Shown here one piece after another: positions 24,728 through 33,877 of a DNA stretch of 64,000 nucleotides. This DNA comes from an uncultured Dorea sp. GTDB lineage: Bacteria; Bacillota; Clostridia; Lachnospirales; Lachnospiraceae. A model generated the notes under the pieces. It had not been told where the DNA came from. It made no database searches and was given only the letters and a program-made list of their open reading frames with translations. Positions within the stretch are counted from its first letter, which is position 1, and each line of letters starts with the position of its first letter. Both the position numbers and the translations under genes were made by a program. The DNA lies in the NCBI GenBank assembly GCA_910585725.1, contig CAJUFA010000015.1, positions 1 through 64,000 of the forward strand. The letters are read 5' to 3'.

Positions 24728-26503
24728 ATGTATTATTCCGATGAAGTAATTGAAGAAGTAAGATCTAAAAATGATATCGTAGACGTGATTTCCGGATATG
24801 TGAAACTGCAGAAAAAAGGAAGAGACTATTTTGGGCTGTGTCCGTTCCATAATGAGAAATCTCCCTCTTTTTCTGTGAGCAGGGTCAAGCAGATGTATTA
24901 TTGTTTCGGATGCGGAGCCGGCGGCAATGTGTTTACGTTTCTGATGGAATATGAAAATTATTCTTTTTCAGAAGCGTTAAAGTTTCTGGCGGACCGCGCG
25001 GGAGTTACGCTTCCGCGGCAGGAGTATTCCCAAGAAGCAAAAGAGCGGGCGGATACGAAAGCGATTCTCTTAGAGATCAATAAGGCGGCGGCGCAGTATT
25101 ATTATGTCCAGCTAAAGAACGGCCGGGGGGAGCAGGCTCTTTCTTATCTAAAGAACAGAGAGTTAAGCGACGACATGATCAGGGCTTTCGGTCTGGGATA
25201 TTCGAATAAGTACGGCGATGATCTGTATCAGTATCTGAGAAGTAAGGGATATTCATCCGATATGATTTCAAAAGCCGGCCTTATCGGTGTGGATGAACAA
25301 AAAGGAGCGTATGATAAGTTCTGGAACCGGGTGATGTTTCCTATTATGGATGTGAACAGCCGCGTGATAGGCTTTGGAGGCCGGGTCATGGGAGAGGGGA
25401 AACCGAAGTATCTGAATTCGCCGGAGACGATGATATTCGATAAGAGCCGGAATTTGTACGGACTCCATAGAGCGCGCAGTTCGAAGAGACACTATTTTCT
25501 GTTGTGCGAGGGATATATGGACGTTATCTCTTTGCATCAGGCAGGATTTACGAACGCAGTGGCGTCTCTGGGAACGGCGCTGACTCCGGGACATGCTTCG
25601 CTGATCAAGCGGTATGTGAAAGAAGTCTATCTGACTTATGACAGCGATGAGGCGGGGACAAAAGCGGCCCTTCGTGCGATGCCAATTCTGAAGGAAGTGG
25701 GGATTACCGCGAAAGTCATACGTATGGATCCATATAAGGATCCGGACGAATTTATCAAGAATCTGGGGCAGGATGCTTTTGAGGAACGGATTCAAAAGGC
25801 GAGGAATGGATTCATGTTCAGTCTGGAGGTTCTGGAGAGAAACTACGATCTGAACTCGCCGGAAGGCAAGACGGATTTTATGAGGGAGGCGGCGCGGAGG
25901 CTGACGGAATTCGATGAAGAGGTCGAGCGTACTAACTACATAGAAGCGGTAGCGGCAACGTATCGCGTAAGGTATGAAGATCTGCGCAAGCTGGTGAGCA
26001 GGGTTGCGGTTCAGACGGGGCAGGGCCGGCCGGCCGAGAGGCCGAAGACGACGAGCGCCCGTAAGAAAGAGAAAGAAGACGGAATACAGAAGTCTCAGAA
26101 GGTACTGCTGACTTGGATGATTGAAGACGAGGCTGTTTTCCGGCAGATCGAACAGTATATAGCTCCGGCGGATTTCTCCGAGGGATTGTATAGAACTGTT
26201 GCTGAGCTTCTCTATGAACAGTATGCGTCTGAGGATGTGAATCCGGCGAAGATCATGAATCATTTTACCGATGAAGAGGAACATCGTGAAGTCGCAAGTC
26301 TTTTTCATACAAAGATCAGGGAATTGTCAACGGAGAGGGAACAGGAAAAAGCGTTGAAGGAGACGGTGATCCGTGTGAAGAATCATAGTATCGACGAAGC
26401 CGCCAGGCGCCTGGAACCCACGGATATGAAGGGCTTTCAGCAGTTGATGGATGCAAAAAGGGAGCTTAAGGACCTTCAAAAACTGCATATTTCTGTTAAT
26501 TAA
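24728..26503 (+). CDS. dnaG: DNA primase
   Basis: A 591-residue primase, normal length. The N-terminal CHC2 zinc-binding domain shows CPFHNEKSPSF and YYCFGCGAGG (about residues 39-65). The RNA-polymerase core follows (about 110-250, including GFGGRVMGEGKPKYLNS). The Toprim domain holds LCEGYMDVISLHQAG and LTYDSDEAGTKA for metal binding. The C-terminal part (about 450-591) contacts the replicative helicase. It synthesises the RNA primers of replication. It forms the classic dnaG-rpoD pair with the gene 39 bases downstream. Confidence 0.96.
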   Translation: MYYSDEVIEEVRSKNDIVDVISGYVKLQKKGRDYFGLCPFHNEKSPSFSVSRVKQMYYCFGCGAGGNVFTFLMEYENYSFSEALKFLADRAGVTLPRQEYSQEAKERADTKAILLEINKAAAQYYYVQLKNGRGEQALSYLKNRELSDDMIRAFGLGYSNKYGDDLYQYLRSKGYSSDMISKAGLIGVDEQKGAYDKFWNRVMFPIMDVNSRVIGFGGRVMGEGKPKYLNSPETMIFDKSRNLYGLHRARSSKRHYFLLCEGYMDVISLHQAGFTNAVASLGTALTPGHASLIKRYVKEVYLTYDSDEAGTKAALRAMPILKEVGITAKVIRMDPYKDPDEFIKNLGQDAFEERIQKARNGFMFSLEVLERNYDLNSPEGKTDFMREAARRLTEFDEEVERTNYIEAVAATYRVRYEDLRKLVSRVAVQTGQGRPAERPKTTSARKKEKEDGIQKSQKVLLTWMIEDEAVFRQIEQYIAPADFSEGLYRTVAELLYEQYASEDVNPAKIMNHFTDEEEHREVASLFHTKIRELSTEREQEKALKETVIRVKNHSIDEAARRLEPTDMKGFQQLMDAKRELKDLQKLHISVN

Positions 26504-26542
26504 GGATAAAATATAAGCAAGCAATGAGAGGATGGACACTAT

Positions 26543-27658
26543 ATGGAAGAAAACATAGTGAAATTTGAAGAGAAATTAAAGGAACTGATATCTCTGGGCA
26601 AGAAGAAGAAAAGCATACTGGAAGTACAGGAAATTAATGATTTCTTTTCAGATATGGAGCTTGAGCCGGATCAGATGGAGAAAGTCTTTGAATATCTGGA
26701 GACGCACAATATTGACGTACTGCGTATTAGCGGGGATGACGACGACGGTCTGGATGATGTTGACCTTCTGATCTCGGACGAAGACGATGTGGATATGGAG
26801 AAGATAGATCTGTCTGTGCCGGACGGGATCAGTATCGAAGACCCGGTGCGTATGTATCTGAAGGAGATCGGGAAGGTTCCGCTTCTTAGTGCGGATGAAG
26901 AGGTAGAACTGGCAAGACGGATGGCGGATGGCGACGAAGATGCGAAGAAGCGGCTGGCGGAGGCGAATCTGCGTCTGGTTGTCAGTATTGCGAAGCGTTA
27001 TGTGGGGCGCGGAATGCTGTTTTTGGATTTGATTCAGGAAGGAAATCTGGGTCTTATTAAGGCAGTGGAGAAGTTTGATTATCAGAAGGGCTTCAAATTC
27101 AGTACCTATGCTACGTGGTGGATTCGTCAGGCGATTACAAGGGCTATTGCCGATCAGGCCCGGACGATCCGTATTCCGGTCCATATGGTGGAGACGATCA
27201 ATAAACTGATCCGCGTGTCCAGACAATTATTGCAGGAGCTGGGCCGCGAGCCTACGCCGGAGGAGATTGCAAAAGAACTGGACATGCCTGTAGAAAGAGT
27301 CAGGGAGATCCTTAAGATCTCGCAGGAGCCGGTTTCTCTGGAGACGCCTATCGGCGAAGAGGAAGACAGTCATTTGGGAGATTTTATTCAGGACGATAAC
27401 GTGCCGGTGCCGGCGGAAGCGGCGGCGCAGACGCTTTTGAAAGAGCAGTTGGATGAAGTCCTCGACACGTTGACGGAGAGAGAGCAGAAGGTGTTAAGAT
27501 TACGGTTCGGTATGAACGACGGACGCGCGCGTACGTTGGAAGAGGTCGGGAAGGAATTCGACGTTACCAGGGAGCGTATCCGCCAGATCGAAGCGAAAGC
27601 GCTCAGAAAGCTGCGTCATCCAAGCCGCAGCAGAAAATTAAGAGATTATCTGGATTAA
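26543..27658 (+). CDS. rpoD: Primary sigma factor RpoD (sigma-A)
   Basis: A 371-residue housekeeping sigma factor with an acidic region 1.1 at the N-terminus. Region 1.2 starts at DPVRMYLKEIGKVPLL. The region 2 stretch that melts the -10 box contains STYATWWIRQAITRAIADQ, and regions 3 and 4 end in the -35-binding helix-turn-helix (VGKEFDVTRERIRQIEAKA). Length and order match sigma-A of Gram-positive bacteria. Placed after dnaG as in most Firmicutes and followed 13 bases later by trmK. Confidence 0.97.
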   Translation: MEENIVKFEEKLKELISLGKKKKSILEVQEINDFFSDMELEPDQMEKVFEYLETHNIDVLRISGDDDDGLDDVDLLISDEDDVDMEKIDLSVPDGISIEDPVRMYLKEIGKVPLLSADEEVELARRMADGDEDAKKRLAEANLRLVVSIAKRYVGRGMLFLDLIQEGNLGLIKAVEKFDYQKGFKFSTYATWWIRQAITRAIADQARTIRIPVHMVETINKLIRVSRQLLQELGREPTPEEIAKELDMPVERVREILKISQEPVSLETPIGEEEDSHLGDFIQDDNVPVPAEAAAQTLLKEQLDEVLDTLTEREQKVLRLRFGMNDGRARTLEEVGKEFDVTRERIRQIEAKALRKLRHPSRSRKLRDYLD

Positions 27659-27671
27659 GAAAGAGGCGCCT

Positions 27672-28391
27672 ATGGAACTATCAAAAAGACTTTATGCAGT
27701 TGCGGGTCTTGTGACAGAGGGCGCCTCTGTTGCAGATATCGGGACTGATCACGGGTACATACCGATCTATCTGGCAGAGCGGCAGATCGCCGTGAAAGTA
27801 ATCGCCATGGATGTAAACGGCGGACCTCTTGAACGGGCCAGGATGCATATTATCGGACATGGATTGAAAGGGAAGATAGAGACGAGGCTGTCGGACGGAC
27901 TCAGCGCGCTGGAACCGGGGGAAGTAGATACGATGATCGCGGCGGGCATGGGCGGCGGTCTGATTATCCGAATTCTGGAAGAAGGCAAAGAGATTGTGGA
28001 TACCCTCAAGGCATGCGTACTGCAGCCGCAGTCAGAGGTGTGGAGGGTGCGGAAGTATCTTCTGGATCATCATATGGATATTATAGATGAAGATATGGTG
28101 GAAGAAGACGGTAAATTCTATCCGGTGATGCGGGCGGTTCCGGCAGTCCGGGGCGAGTCGCTTAAGTACGCGGAATGCGAATATATCTTCGGAAAACGTC
28201 TCCTGGAGAAGAGGCATCCCGTGTTGGAGAGATTTCTTCACAGAGAGCTTGAGATCCGGGAGGAGATATTCCGGCATCTTGACCATCATGTCGGCAGCGA
28301 GAGCGCGCTTAAGCGCCGGGAAGAGATTCGGCGGGATATGATGATCATCAGTCGGGCTCTGGGATATTATTGTATTAATTCCGGTACATAA
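27672..28391 (+). CDS. trmK: tRNA (adenine-22-N1)-methyltransferase
   Basis: A 239-residue Rossmann-fold methyltransferase that uses S-adenosylmethionine to make m1A22 in tRNA. Motif I is VADIGTDHGYIPIYL (about residues 20-34), and the acidic ligand end and AAGMGGGLIIRIL motif follow. A C-terminal coiled helical part is typical of TrmK. The neighbourhood rpoD-trmK-nif3-like is conserved in Firmicutes and supports the call. AGAAAGAGG lies before the ATG. Confidence 0.92.
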   Translation: MELSKRLYAVAGLVTEGASVADIGTDHGYIPIYLAERQIAVKVIAMDVNGGPLERARMHIIGHGLKGKIETRLSDGLSALEPGEVDTMIAAGMGGGLIIRILEEGKEIVDTLKACVLQPQSEVWRVRKYLLDHHMDIIDEDMVEEDGKFYPVMRAVPAVRGESLKYAECEYIFGKRLLEKRHPVLERFLHRELEIREEIFRHLDHHVGSESALKRREEIRRDMMIISRALGYYCINSGT

Positions 28392-28450
28392 AGGTATTTT
28401 AAATTAAGAATAGAGTTGTGAAGTAATATAATAAAAGGCGGAAGATTAAT

Positions 28451-29272
28451 ATGGTGTGCAAAGAAGTGACAGATATCATAGAACAGAGATATCCGAGGGA
28501 ATATGCGTTGGAATGGGATAATGTGGGGCTGCTTGCAGGAAGGGATGACAAGGAAGTAAGGAGTATCTATCTGGCGTTGGATGCAACGGACGAAGTAATC
28601 CGTGGGGCAAAAGAACAGAGGGCGGATATGCTTGTTACGCATCATCCTTTGATTTTCGGCGGAATGAAGCGAATTGTCAACCAGGACTTTATCGGGAGGC
28701 GTATTCTTGAATTGATTCGCCATGATATCTCATATTATGCCATGCATACGAATTATGACGTGCTTGGGATGGCGGATCTTGCTGGGAGAATGATGAATCT
28801 GAGACGGTCTGAGATTCTGGAAGTTACCGGCGAAGGTTTTTTTAACGAAGGATATGAAAAGGATACGGTTTGCACAGATTCTGCCCGGGTAGGAATCGGT
28901 CGGGTGGGGCGGCTTGAGAAAGCAGTTACGTTAAGACAGTGCTGTGAAGATGTGAAACGAGTGTTTCGTCTGGAGTCCGTCAGAGTGTTCGGCGATCCAA
29001 AAAGGTTGGTAGAGAGAGCCGCCATATGTCCGGGTTCGGGTAAAAGCGTAATAGGCGAGGCGTTAAAGAAACAGGCGGACGTGCTGATTACAGGAGATAT
29101 CGGGCATCATGACGGGATCGACGCCGCAGCACAGGGAATGGCAGTGATTGATGCGGGACACTATGGCTTAGAGCATGTTTTTGTGGAGGATATGACAGTG
29201 TATCTTGAGAAGAGGTTAGAAGGTATCAGGATTATGGCTGCGCCGGTGTGTCATCCATTTATAAGTATATAA
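28451..29272 (+). CDS. Nif3-like dinuclear metal-binding protein (YqfO family, short form)
   Basis: A 273-residue NIF3/DUF34 protein. The metal ligands are visible in LVTHHPLIFGG, the HTNYDV stretch, and near the C-terminus GDIGHHDGIDAA and VIDAGHYGLEH. The family forms hexameric rings with two metal ions per subunit. The reaction is not established, though links to metal homeostasis and GTP cyclohydrolase-like chemistry have been proposed. The insert present in longer YqfO proteins is missing. Position after trmK is conserved in Gram-positive genomes. Confidence 0.9.
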   Translation: MVCKEVTDIIEQRYPREYALEWDNVGLLAGRDDKEVRSIYLALDATDEVIRGAKEQRADMLVTHHPLIFGGMKRIVNQDFIGRRILELIRHDISYYAMHTNYDVLGMADLAGRMMNLRRSEILEVTGEGFFNEGYEKDTVCTDSARVGIGRVGRLEKAVTLRQCCEDVKRVFRLESVRVFGDPKRLVERAAICPGSGKSVIGEALKKQADVLITGDIGHHDGIDAAAQGMAVIDAGHYGLEHVFVEDMTVYLEKRLEGIRIMAAPVCHPFISI

Positions 29273-29306
29273 GATTTAATAATAAAATAAAAAGGAGAGG
29301 CGGCGT

Positions 29307-30974
29307 ATGGATAAAAAGATGTATCAGGTGCGGATCGGTGACGAGATCAGGATGTACGAAGAGGGTACTACATATCAGGCAATCGCTAAAGAGTATCAGA
29401 AAGATTATGAGAATGATATTGTGCTGGTATTTATTGATGGTAAACTTCAGGAGCTTTTTAAGACTCTTAAGAAGGACTGTACCCTCTGTTTTGAGACTGC
29501 GGCGGGTGTGATCGGGCACAGAACTTATCAGAGAAGTATGAGCTTGCTGCTGGTGAAAGCAATATACGATGTGGCTGACCGGGAGTCCGTCGACAAGGTA
29601 AGAATTCATTTTTCGGTCAGCAAGGGCTATTATTGTACGGTGAAAGGCCGGGTTATCGTAGATCAGGATTTTCTGGATAAGGTTGACGCAAGGATGCGGG
29701 AGATGGCAGAGAAAGATATGCCGCTTCATAAGCGTTCGGTAGGAACGGACGAGGCTATTGAATTATTTGGACGCCATGGGATGTACGACAAGGAGAAATT
29801 ATTTCATTACCGCAGAGTGTCCAAGGTAAACATCTACAGTCTGAATGAATTTGAAGATTATCATTATGGTTATATGGTTCCAAGCACAGGATATCTGAAG
29901 TATTTTAAACTCTATCTATTTGACGAGGGTTTTGTTATGCAGATGCCGACGGCGCAGGCTCCGAGAGAAGTGCCGGCGTTCGAGCCGCAGAATAAATTAT
30001 TTCACGTGCTGAAGGAATCGGTTCAGTGGGGAGATATGCAGGGTATCGAGACGGTCGGCGCGCTGAATGAGCAGATTACGAAGAATGCCGTCCATGATAT
30101 CGTACTGGTTCAGGAAGCTCTGCAGGAGAAGAAGATTGCGGAGATTGCCTCGCAGATTGCGGCGAGGCCGGAGATTAAGTTTATATTAATCGCCGGACCG
30201 TCGTCTTCCGGTAAGACCACATTCTCCCACAGATTGTCAATTCAGCTTCGGGCGAATGGACTGACGCCGCATCCGATTGCCATGGATAATTATTTTGTGG
30301 AGCGGGAAGAGAATCCGAAGGATGAGACGGGAGCTTTTGATTTCGAATGCCTGGAGGCTGTAGATGTTGAATTGTTCAATCGTCAGCTTCAGGAATTGCT
30401 TGCTGGCAGGGAGGTTGTAATACCTAGTTTCAACTTTGTAACGGGACATAAGGAGTATGGGACGCAGACCAAGCAGCTGGGGCCGAACGACGTCCTGGTG
30501 ATCGAGGGAATTCACTGCCTGAATCCGAAACTGACGGAAAAGCTTGCGGACGAGAATAAATTCAAGATATATATCAGCGCGCTGACGCAGCTGAATATAG
30601 ACGAACATGACAGGATTCCGACTACGGATGGAAGATTGCTCCGGCGTATTGTGAGAGATGCACGTACCAGAGGCTCCTCTGCGGAAAGGACGATAAGGAT
30701 GTGGAATTCTGTGCGGAGAGGGGAGGAGAAGTTCATATTCCCCTTCCAGGAGGAAGCGGATGTGATGTTCAATTCGGCGCTCATCTATGAGCTGGCCGTA
30801 CTTAAGACCTATGTAGAGCCGCTGCTTTTTGGAATAGACAGAAATTGTCCGGAATACCTGGAGGCGAAACGTCTGCTGAAATTCCTGGATTATTTTGTAG
30901 GGATCGGAAGCGAGAATGTGCCGGCAAATTCACTGCTGCGGGAATTCATCGGGGGCGGATGTTTTAAAGTTTGA
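29307..30974 (+). CDS. Uridine kinase-like nucleoside kinase with N-terminal TGS-like domain
   Basis: A 555-residue protein. A short ThrRS/TGS-like region (about residues 1-65) and a ThrRS second-additional-domain-like part (about 70-200, including HFSVSKGYYC) precede a phosphoribulokinase/uridine kinase domain. That domain has the Walker A loop IAGPSSSGKTTFSHRL at about 293-308, then PIAMDNYFVEREENP and VIEGIHCLNP. It is annotated as a nucleoside (uridine) kinase in clostridia. The fusion with synthetase-type domains is a standard family trait, not a local oddity. AAAGGAGAGG precedes the ATG. Confidence 0.88.
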   Translation: MDKKMYQVRIGDEIRMYEEGTTYQAIAKEYQKDYENDIVLVFIDGKLQELFKTLKKDCTLCFETAAGVIGHRTYQRSMSLLLVKAIYDVADRESVDKVRIHFSVSKGYYCTVKGRVIVDQDFLDKVDARMREMAEKDMPLHKRSVGTDEAIELFGRHGMYDKEKLFHYRRVSKVNIYSLNEFEDYHYGYMVPSTGYLKYFKLYLFDEGFVMQMPTAQAPREVPAFEPQNKLFHVLKESVQWGDMQGIETVGALNEQITKNAVHDIVLVQEALQEKKIAEIASQIAARPEIKFILIAGPSSSGKTTFSHRLSIQLRANGLTPHPIAMDNYFVEREENPKDETGAFDFECLEAVDVELFNRQLQELLAGREVVIPSFNFVTGHKEYGTQTKQLGPNDVLVIEGIHCLNPKLTEKLADENKFKIYISALTQLNIDEHDRIPTTDGRLLRRIVRDARTRGSSAERTIRMWNSVRRGEEKFIFPFQEEADVMFNSALIYELAVLKTYVEPLLFGIDRNCPEYLEAKRLLKFLDYFVGIGSENVPANSLLREFIGGGCFKV

Positions 30975-30984
30975 AAATTAGGTA

Positions 30985-31013
30985 TTGACACAGATGAATT
31001 GATGTGATAGATT
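30985..31013 (+). promoter_or_regulatory. Sigma-A promoter of the infC-rpmI-rplT operon
   Basis: TTGACA (30985-30990) is followed after 17 bases by TAGATT (31008-31013). A structured leader of about 200 bases separates it from infC. Confidence 0.65.
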
Positions 31014-31019
31014 AATTGT

Positions 31020-31205
31020 ATGTGAGGTCAAGAGAAGCAGAGTATCCACTCTCACCATAGCACGATGGGGTGACTATTGGTTTAATATTGTGTATATAGG
31101 TTCCGGAGGAATGACGATAGATTTTATAGTATCATTTTGCGACCGGGGCGTTTGTGCAGATATGTTAAGTGGATAGTCTGATGACTGTTCACTTATTTTA
31201 TTTTA
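31020..31205 (+). promoter_or_regulatory. Attenuator leader of the infC operon (L20/IF3-type), ending in a terminator
   Basis: The leader carries paired elements (GAGAAGCAGAGTATCCACTCTC, and ACGATGGGGTGACTATTGG beyond) and ends in a hairpin, 31167-31178 with 31183-31194, followed by ATTTTATTTT. In Firmicutes this operon is commonly controlled by L20 or IF3 binding to the leader, which then favours termination. The position and shape fit; whether it belongs to the exact described L20 or IF3 leader family needs a covariance search. Confidence 0.55.
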
Positions 31206-31224
31206 ATGATGGGGGTGCACGACG

Positions 31225-31731
31225 ATTAGCGATTTAATGATTAACGGGCAGATCAGAGACAAGGAAGTAAGAGTAATTGGTGAAGATGGAGAGCAGAAGG
31301 GTGTTATGCCGATCAAAGAGGCGATGAGACTTGCTCAGGAAGCAGAACTGGATCTTGTGAAGATCGCTCCGAAGGCTCAGCCGCCGGTATGTAAGATTAT
31401 TGATTATGGTAAGTACAGGTATGAGCTTGCCCGGAAGGAAAAAGAGGCGAAGAGGAAGCAGAAGACCGTTGAAGTGAAGGAAGTTCGTCTTTCACCCAAT
31501 ATTGATACCAACGACCTGAATACGAAGGTCAATAATGCCAAAAAATTTATCAGTAAGGGCAATAAGGTTAAGATAACCCTGCGTTTCAGAGGCCGCGAGA
31601 TGGCGCATGTACAGCAGAGTAAGCATATTCTGGATGATTTTGCAGAGATGCTTAAAGACGTGGCGTCTATAGAGAAAGCGCCTAAGTTGGAGGGCAGGAG
31701 CATGAGCATGGTTTTAACTGAAAAACGTTAA
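31225..31731 (+). CDS. infC: Translation initiation factor IF-3, starting at AUU
   Basis: The protein is 168 residues if it starts at ATT 31225. GGGGGTG (31211-31217) is spaced seven bases from this ATT, and the next in-frame ATG (31237) has no ribosome site. AUU is the known rare start of infC elsewhere, used for autoregulation because IF3 itself rejects such codons. The order is an N-domain (LMINGQIRDKEVRVIGEDG), a Lys-rich linker, and a C-domain with LRFRGREMAHVQQSKHIL that binds the 30S platform. First gene of the operon with rpmI and rplT. Confidence 0.93.
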   Translation: MSDLMINGQIRDKEVRVIGEDGEQKGVMPIKEAMRLAQEAELDLVKIAPKAQPPVCKIIDYGKYRYELARKEKEAKRKQKTVEVKEVRLSPNIDTNDLNTKVNNAKKFISKGNKVKITLRFRGREMAHVQQSKHILDDFAEMLKDVASIEKAPKLEGRSMSMVLTEKR

Positions 31732-31765
31732 AAATATATTTACAAATTTTAAGGAGGAAATTATC

Positions 31766-31963
31766 ATGCCAAAGATCAAAACAAATAGAGCAGCTGCAAA
31801 GCGCTTCAAAAAAACAGGTACAGGAAAGTTAAAAAGAAATAAAGCGTATAAGAGCCATATCTTAACTAAGAAGTCTGCAAAGAGAAAGAGAAATCTTAGG
31901 AAATCAATCATTACTGATAAAACAAATGTAAAGAACATGAAGAAGGTATTACCATATCTGTAA
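31766..31963 (+). CDS. rpmI: Ribosomal protein bL35
   Basis: A 65-residue, very basic protein starting MPKIKTNRAAAKRFKKTGTG, the textbook bL35 N-terminus. It sits between infC and rplT with the ribosome site AAGGAGG. It is a 50S subunit protein, and expression is probably coupled to the upstream leader. Confidence 0.96.
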   Translation: MPKIKTNRAAAKRFKKTGTGKLKRNKAYKSHILTKKSAKRKRNLRKSIITDKTNVKNMKKVLPYL

Positions 31964-31999
31964 GATAATGGATCAAAGTATTGAAGGAGGAGACAAGAC

Positions 32000-32356
32000 A
32001 TGGCAAGAATTAAAGGCGGAATGAACGCTAAAAAGAAGCATAACAGAGTTTTAAAACTGGCAAAAGGATATAGAGGAGCACGCTCTAAGCAGTACAGAGT
32101 GGCAAAGCAGTCTGTGATGAGAGCGCTTGCTTCTTCTTATGCAGGAAGGAAGCAGCGTAAGCGCCAGATGCGTCAGCTGTGGATCGCGCGTATCAATGCG
32201 GCGGCGAGACTGAACGGATTATCTTACAGCAAGTTAATGCATGGATTGAAGCTTGCGAACATTGATATCAACAGAAAGATGCTTGCTGAGATGGCTGTAA
32301 ACGACGCGGCCGGGTTTGCTTCACTGGCAGAGATGGCAAAGACGAAGATTGCATAA
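32000..32356 (+). CDS. rplT: Ribosomal protein bL20
   Basis: A 118-residue basic protein starting MARIKGGMNAKKKHNRVLKL and carrying AKGYRGARSKQYRVAKQ, the long N-terminal helix that binds 23S rRNA. It is needed for early 50S assembly. In Firmicutes bL20 also binds its own operon leader to reduce expression, which fits the attenuator at 31167-31205. AAGGAGGAG precedes the ATG, and a strong terminator follows. Confidence 0.96.
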   Translation: MARIKGGMNAKKKHNRVLKLAKGYRGARSKQYRVAKQSVMRALASSYAGRKQRKRQMRQLWIARINAAARLNGLSYSKLMHGLKLANIDINRKMLAEMAVNDAAGFASLAEMAKTKIA

Positions 32357-32391
32357 TACGTCAGATGATAATTATATAGAATTGAAATATG

Positions 32392-32436
32392 CGGCGGCAT
32401 ATCATTCGTAAGGGATGATATGCCGCCGTTTTTTTT
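32392..32436 (+). terminator. Strong Rho-independent terminator of infC-rpmI-rplT
   Basis: CGGCGGCATATCAT (32392-32405) pairs perfectly with ATGATATGCCGCCG (32415-32428), followed by eight T residues. Confidence 0.92.
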
Positions 32437-32561
32437 ACGGCAAGTCGAATAAGCACGAATTATCTTGAAAAATGTCGTTGGATGGAGTATACTCATATAC
32501 GTGGAAAATGTGCCTTGGCACATTCTATTTTATGTCTGAAGACGATAAAGGGATGAAAGAG

Positions 32562-33383
32562 ATGGAATTCATTAATAGTACGATGGGCCATATGACGAAT
32601 CATATGGGGAATATTAAAAAGAGTCTTGCAGATAGAAGGAACCGGAAGTGGGTTGCGATCATTGTCGGAATAGTTGTTGTCATACTGCTGTTTATGCTTG
32701 TGAAAGCATTGTGGAACCCCAACAGCAAAGAGAAGGAAAAAGGAATCGCATATTTAAAAAAGTTGGAATCCAGAGATATGTCGGAAGTGGAGGGCGCTGT
32801 AAAGAAAGTGCGTAAAGAATCACAGGCGGAGGCATTTGCCAACGGCGAACTCTCGGTGTGGGCACAGTTCAGCGATTATGTTGTTTTTGGAGATTCCAGA
32901 AGCGTAGGATTTACATTCTACGAATTCCTGGACAATCAAAGGGTGATGGCGGAAGCAGGTCTTACCATTGCAGATATTCCGAAATACCAGGATCAGATGA
33001 AGACGCTGAATCCGTCCTATCTGTTTTTGTGTACGGGAATCAATGATGTAAGTATCGGGCTTTGGCCAACGAAAGAAGAATATGTGGAGGCCTACGAAGA
33101 GACGATGCAGACGCTTATGAAAGAGCTTCCGGATACGCATATCTATATCAATTCTATATTCCCGGCCAAAGATCCGGCGTTTAATAAATCAGCTCTGTGG
33201 CTGAATATACCGGATTATAACGAGGCGGTGAAAGCATGGTGTGAAGAAAAGGGATACTCATATATAGATAATACGCAGGTGTTTGAAGAGCATAATGATC
33301 TGTATGATACGGACGGGATTCATTTCCAGAAGGATTTCTATGAATATTGGGCAATCAATATGTTGACTGAGGTAGATGCGTAA
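32562..33383 (+). CDS. SGNH/GDSL hydrolase, membrane-anchored (O-acylation cluster)
   Basis: A protein of about 273 residues with an N-terminal cytoplasmic stretch, one membrane segment (NRKWVAIIVGIVVVILLFML) and an extracellular SGNH domain. The motifs are VVFGDSRSVGF (nucleophile Ser), LCTGINDV (Gly-x-Asn-Asp block) and DGIHF near the C-terminus (Asp/His). Such proteins add or remove O-acyl groups on wall glycans. The start is uncertain: ATG 32562 follows AAAGGG at nine bases, while an upstream ATG at 32472 would add 30 residues without a ribosome site. It begins a four-gene cluster with DUF4358, MBOAT and DHHW proteins. Confidence 0.8.
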   Translation: MEFINSTMGHMTNHMGNIKKSLADRRNRKWVAIIVGIVVVILLFMLVKALWNPNSKEKEKGIAYLKKLESRDMSEVEGAVKKVRKESQAEAFANGELSVWAQFSDYVVFGDSRSVGFTFYEFLDNQRVMAEAGLTIADIPKYQDQMKTLNPSYLFLCTGINDVSIGLWPTKEEYVEAYEETMQTLMKELPDTHIYINSIFPAKDPAFNKSALWLNIPDYNEAVKAWCEEKGYSYIDNTQVFEEHNDLYDTDGIHFQKDFYEYWAINMLTEVDA

Positions 33384-33865
33384 TGAAGAGTCTAATGAAA
33401 TATATCGGCGTGATAAAATACATATTAATTCTATTTCTGTTGGCGTTTATTGTCAGTTTGTTAAGCAGCGGGGAGATCAGCGACGCGGATATTAAGGATG
33501 TATCGAAGCAGGTTGTCAAGGCGTATGGCGCAAAAGGATTATCCGCGGCGGATAACCGGATGGTAAAGAGATTGTATGGAATAAACGCTAATGATTATGA
33601 GGGCGTCACGCTCTATGTATCGGATTCGAATATGAAAGTGGAAGAACTGCTGATTGTGAAATTAAAGGACGTCTCTCAGTCGGAAGCGGTGGAAGCAGCC
33701 ATAGAGGGAAGGCTTGACAAACAGCTTGAAAGCTTCGAAGGATATGGGGTGGAGCAGAGTAAGCTGTTGAAGGATCATGTTTTAGATGTAAAGGGTAATT
33801 ACGTATTATATGTGGTGGATAAAAAGGCCAAAAAGGCGGATAAAGCTTTTCAGAAAAGCCTGTAG
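33383..33865 (+). CDS. DUF4358-like exported protein
   Basis: A 160-residue protein with an N-terminal membrane/signal segment (about residues 8-28) and a small alpha/beta domain with VEELLIVKLKDVSQSEAVE. These features match DUF4358 proteins as I remember them. The ATG overlaps the upstream stop (TAATG), so translation is coupled. The family has no assigned reaction but often accompanies MBOAT acyltransferases and DHHW/SGNH proteins, as here. It would sit outside the membrane beside them. Confidence 0.75.
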   Translation: MKSLMKYIGVIKYILILFLLAFIVSLLSSGEISDADIKDVSKQVVKAYGAKGLSAADNRMVKRLYGINANDYEGVTLYVSDSNMKVEELLIVKLKDVSQSEAVEAAIEGRLDKQLESFEGYGVEQSKLLKDHVLDVKGNYVLYVVDKKAKKADKAFQKSL

Positions 33866-33877
33866 AGGAAATAAATT

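Noticed and set aside
25268..26308. 346-codon minus-strand open frame
   Set aside because: It lies entirely inside dnaG on the opposite strand, has no ribosome site, and its product is an Arg/His/Leu-rich shadow translation.
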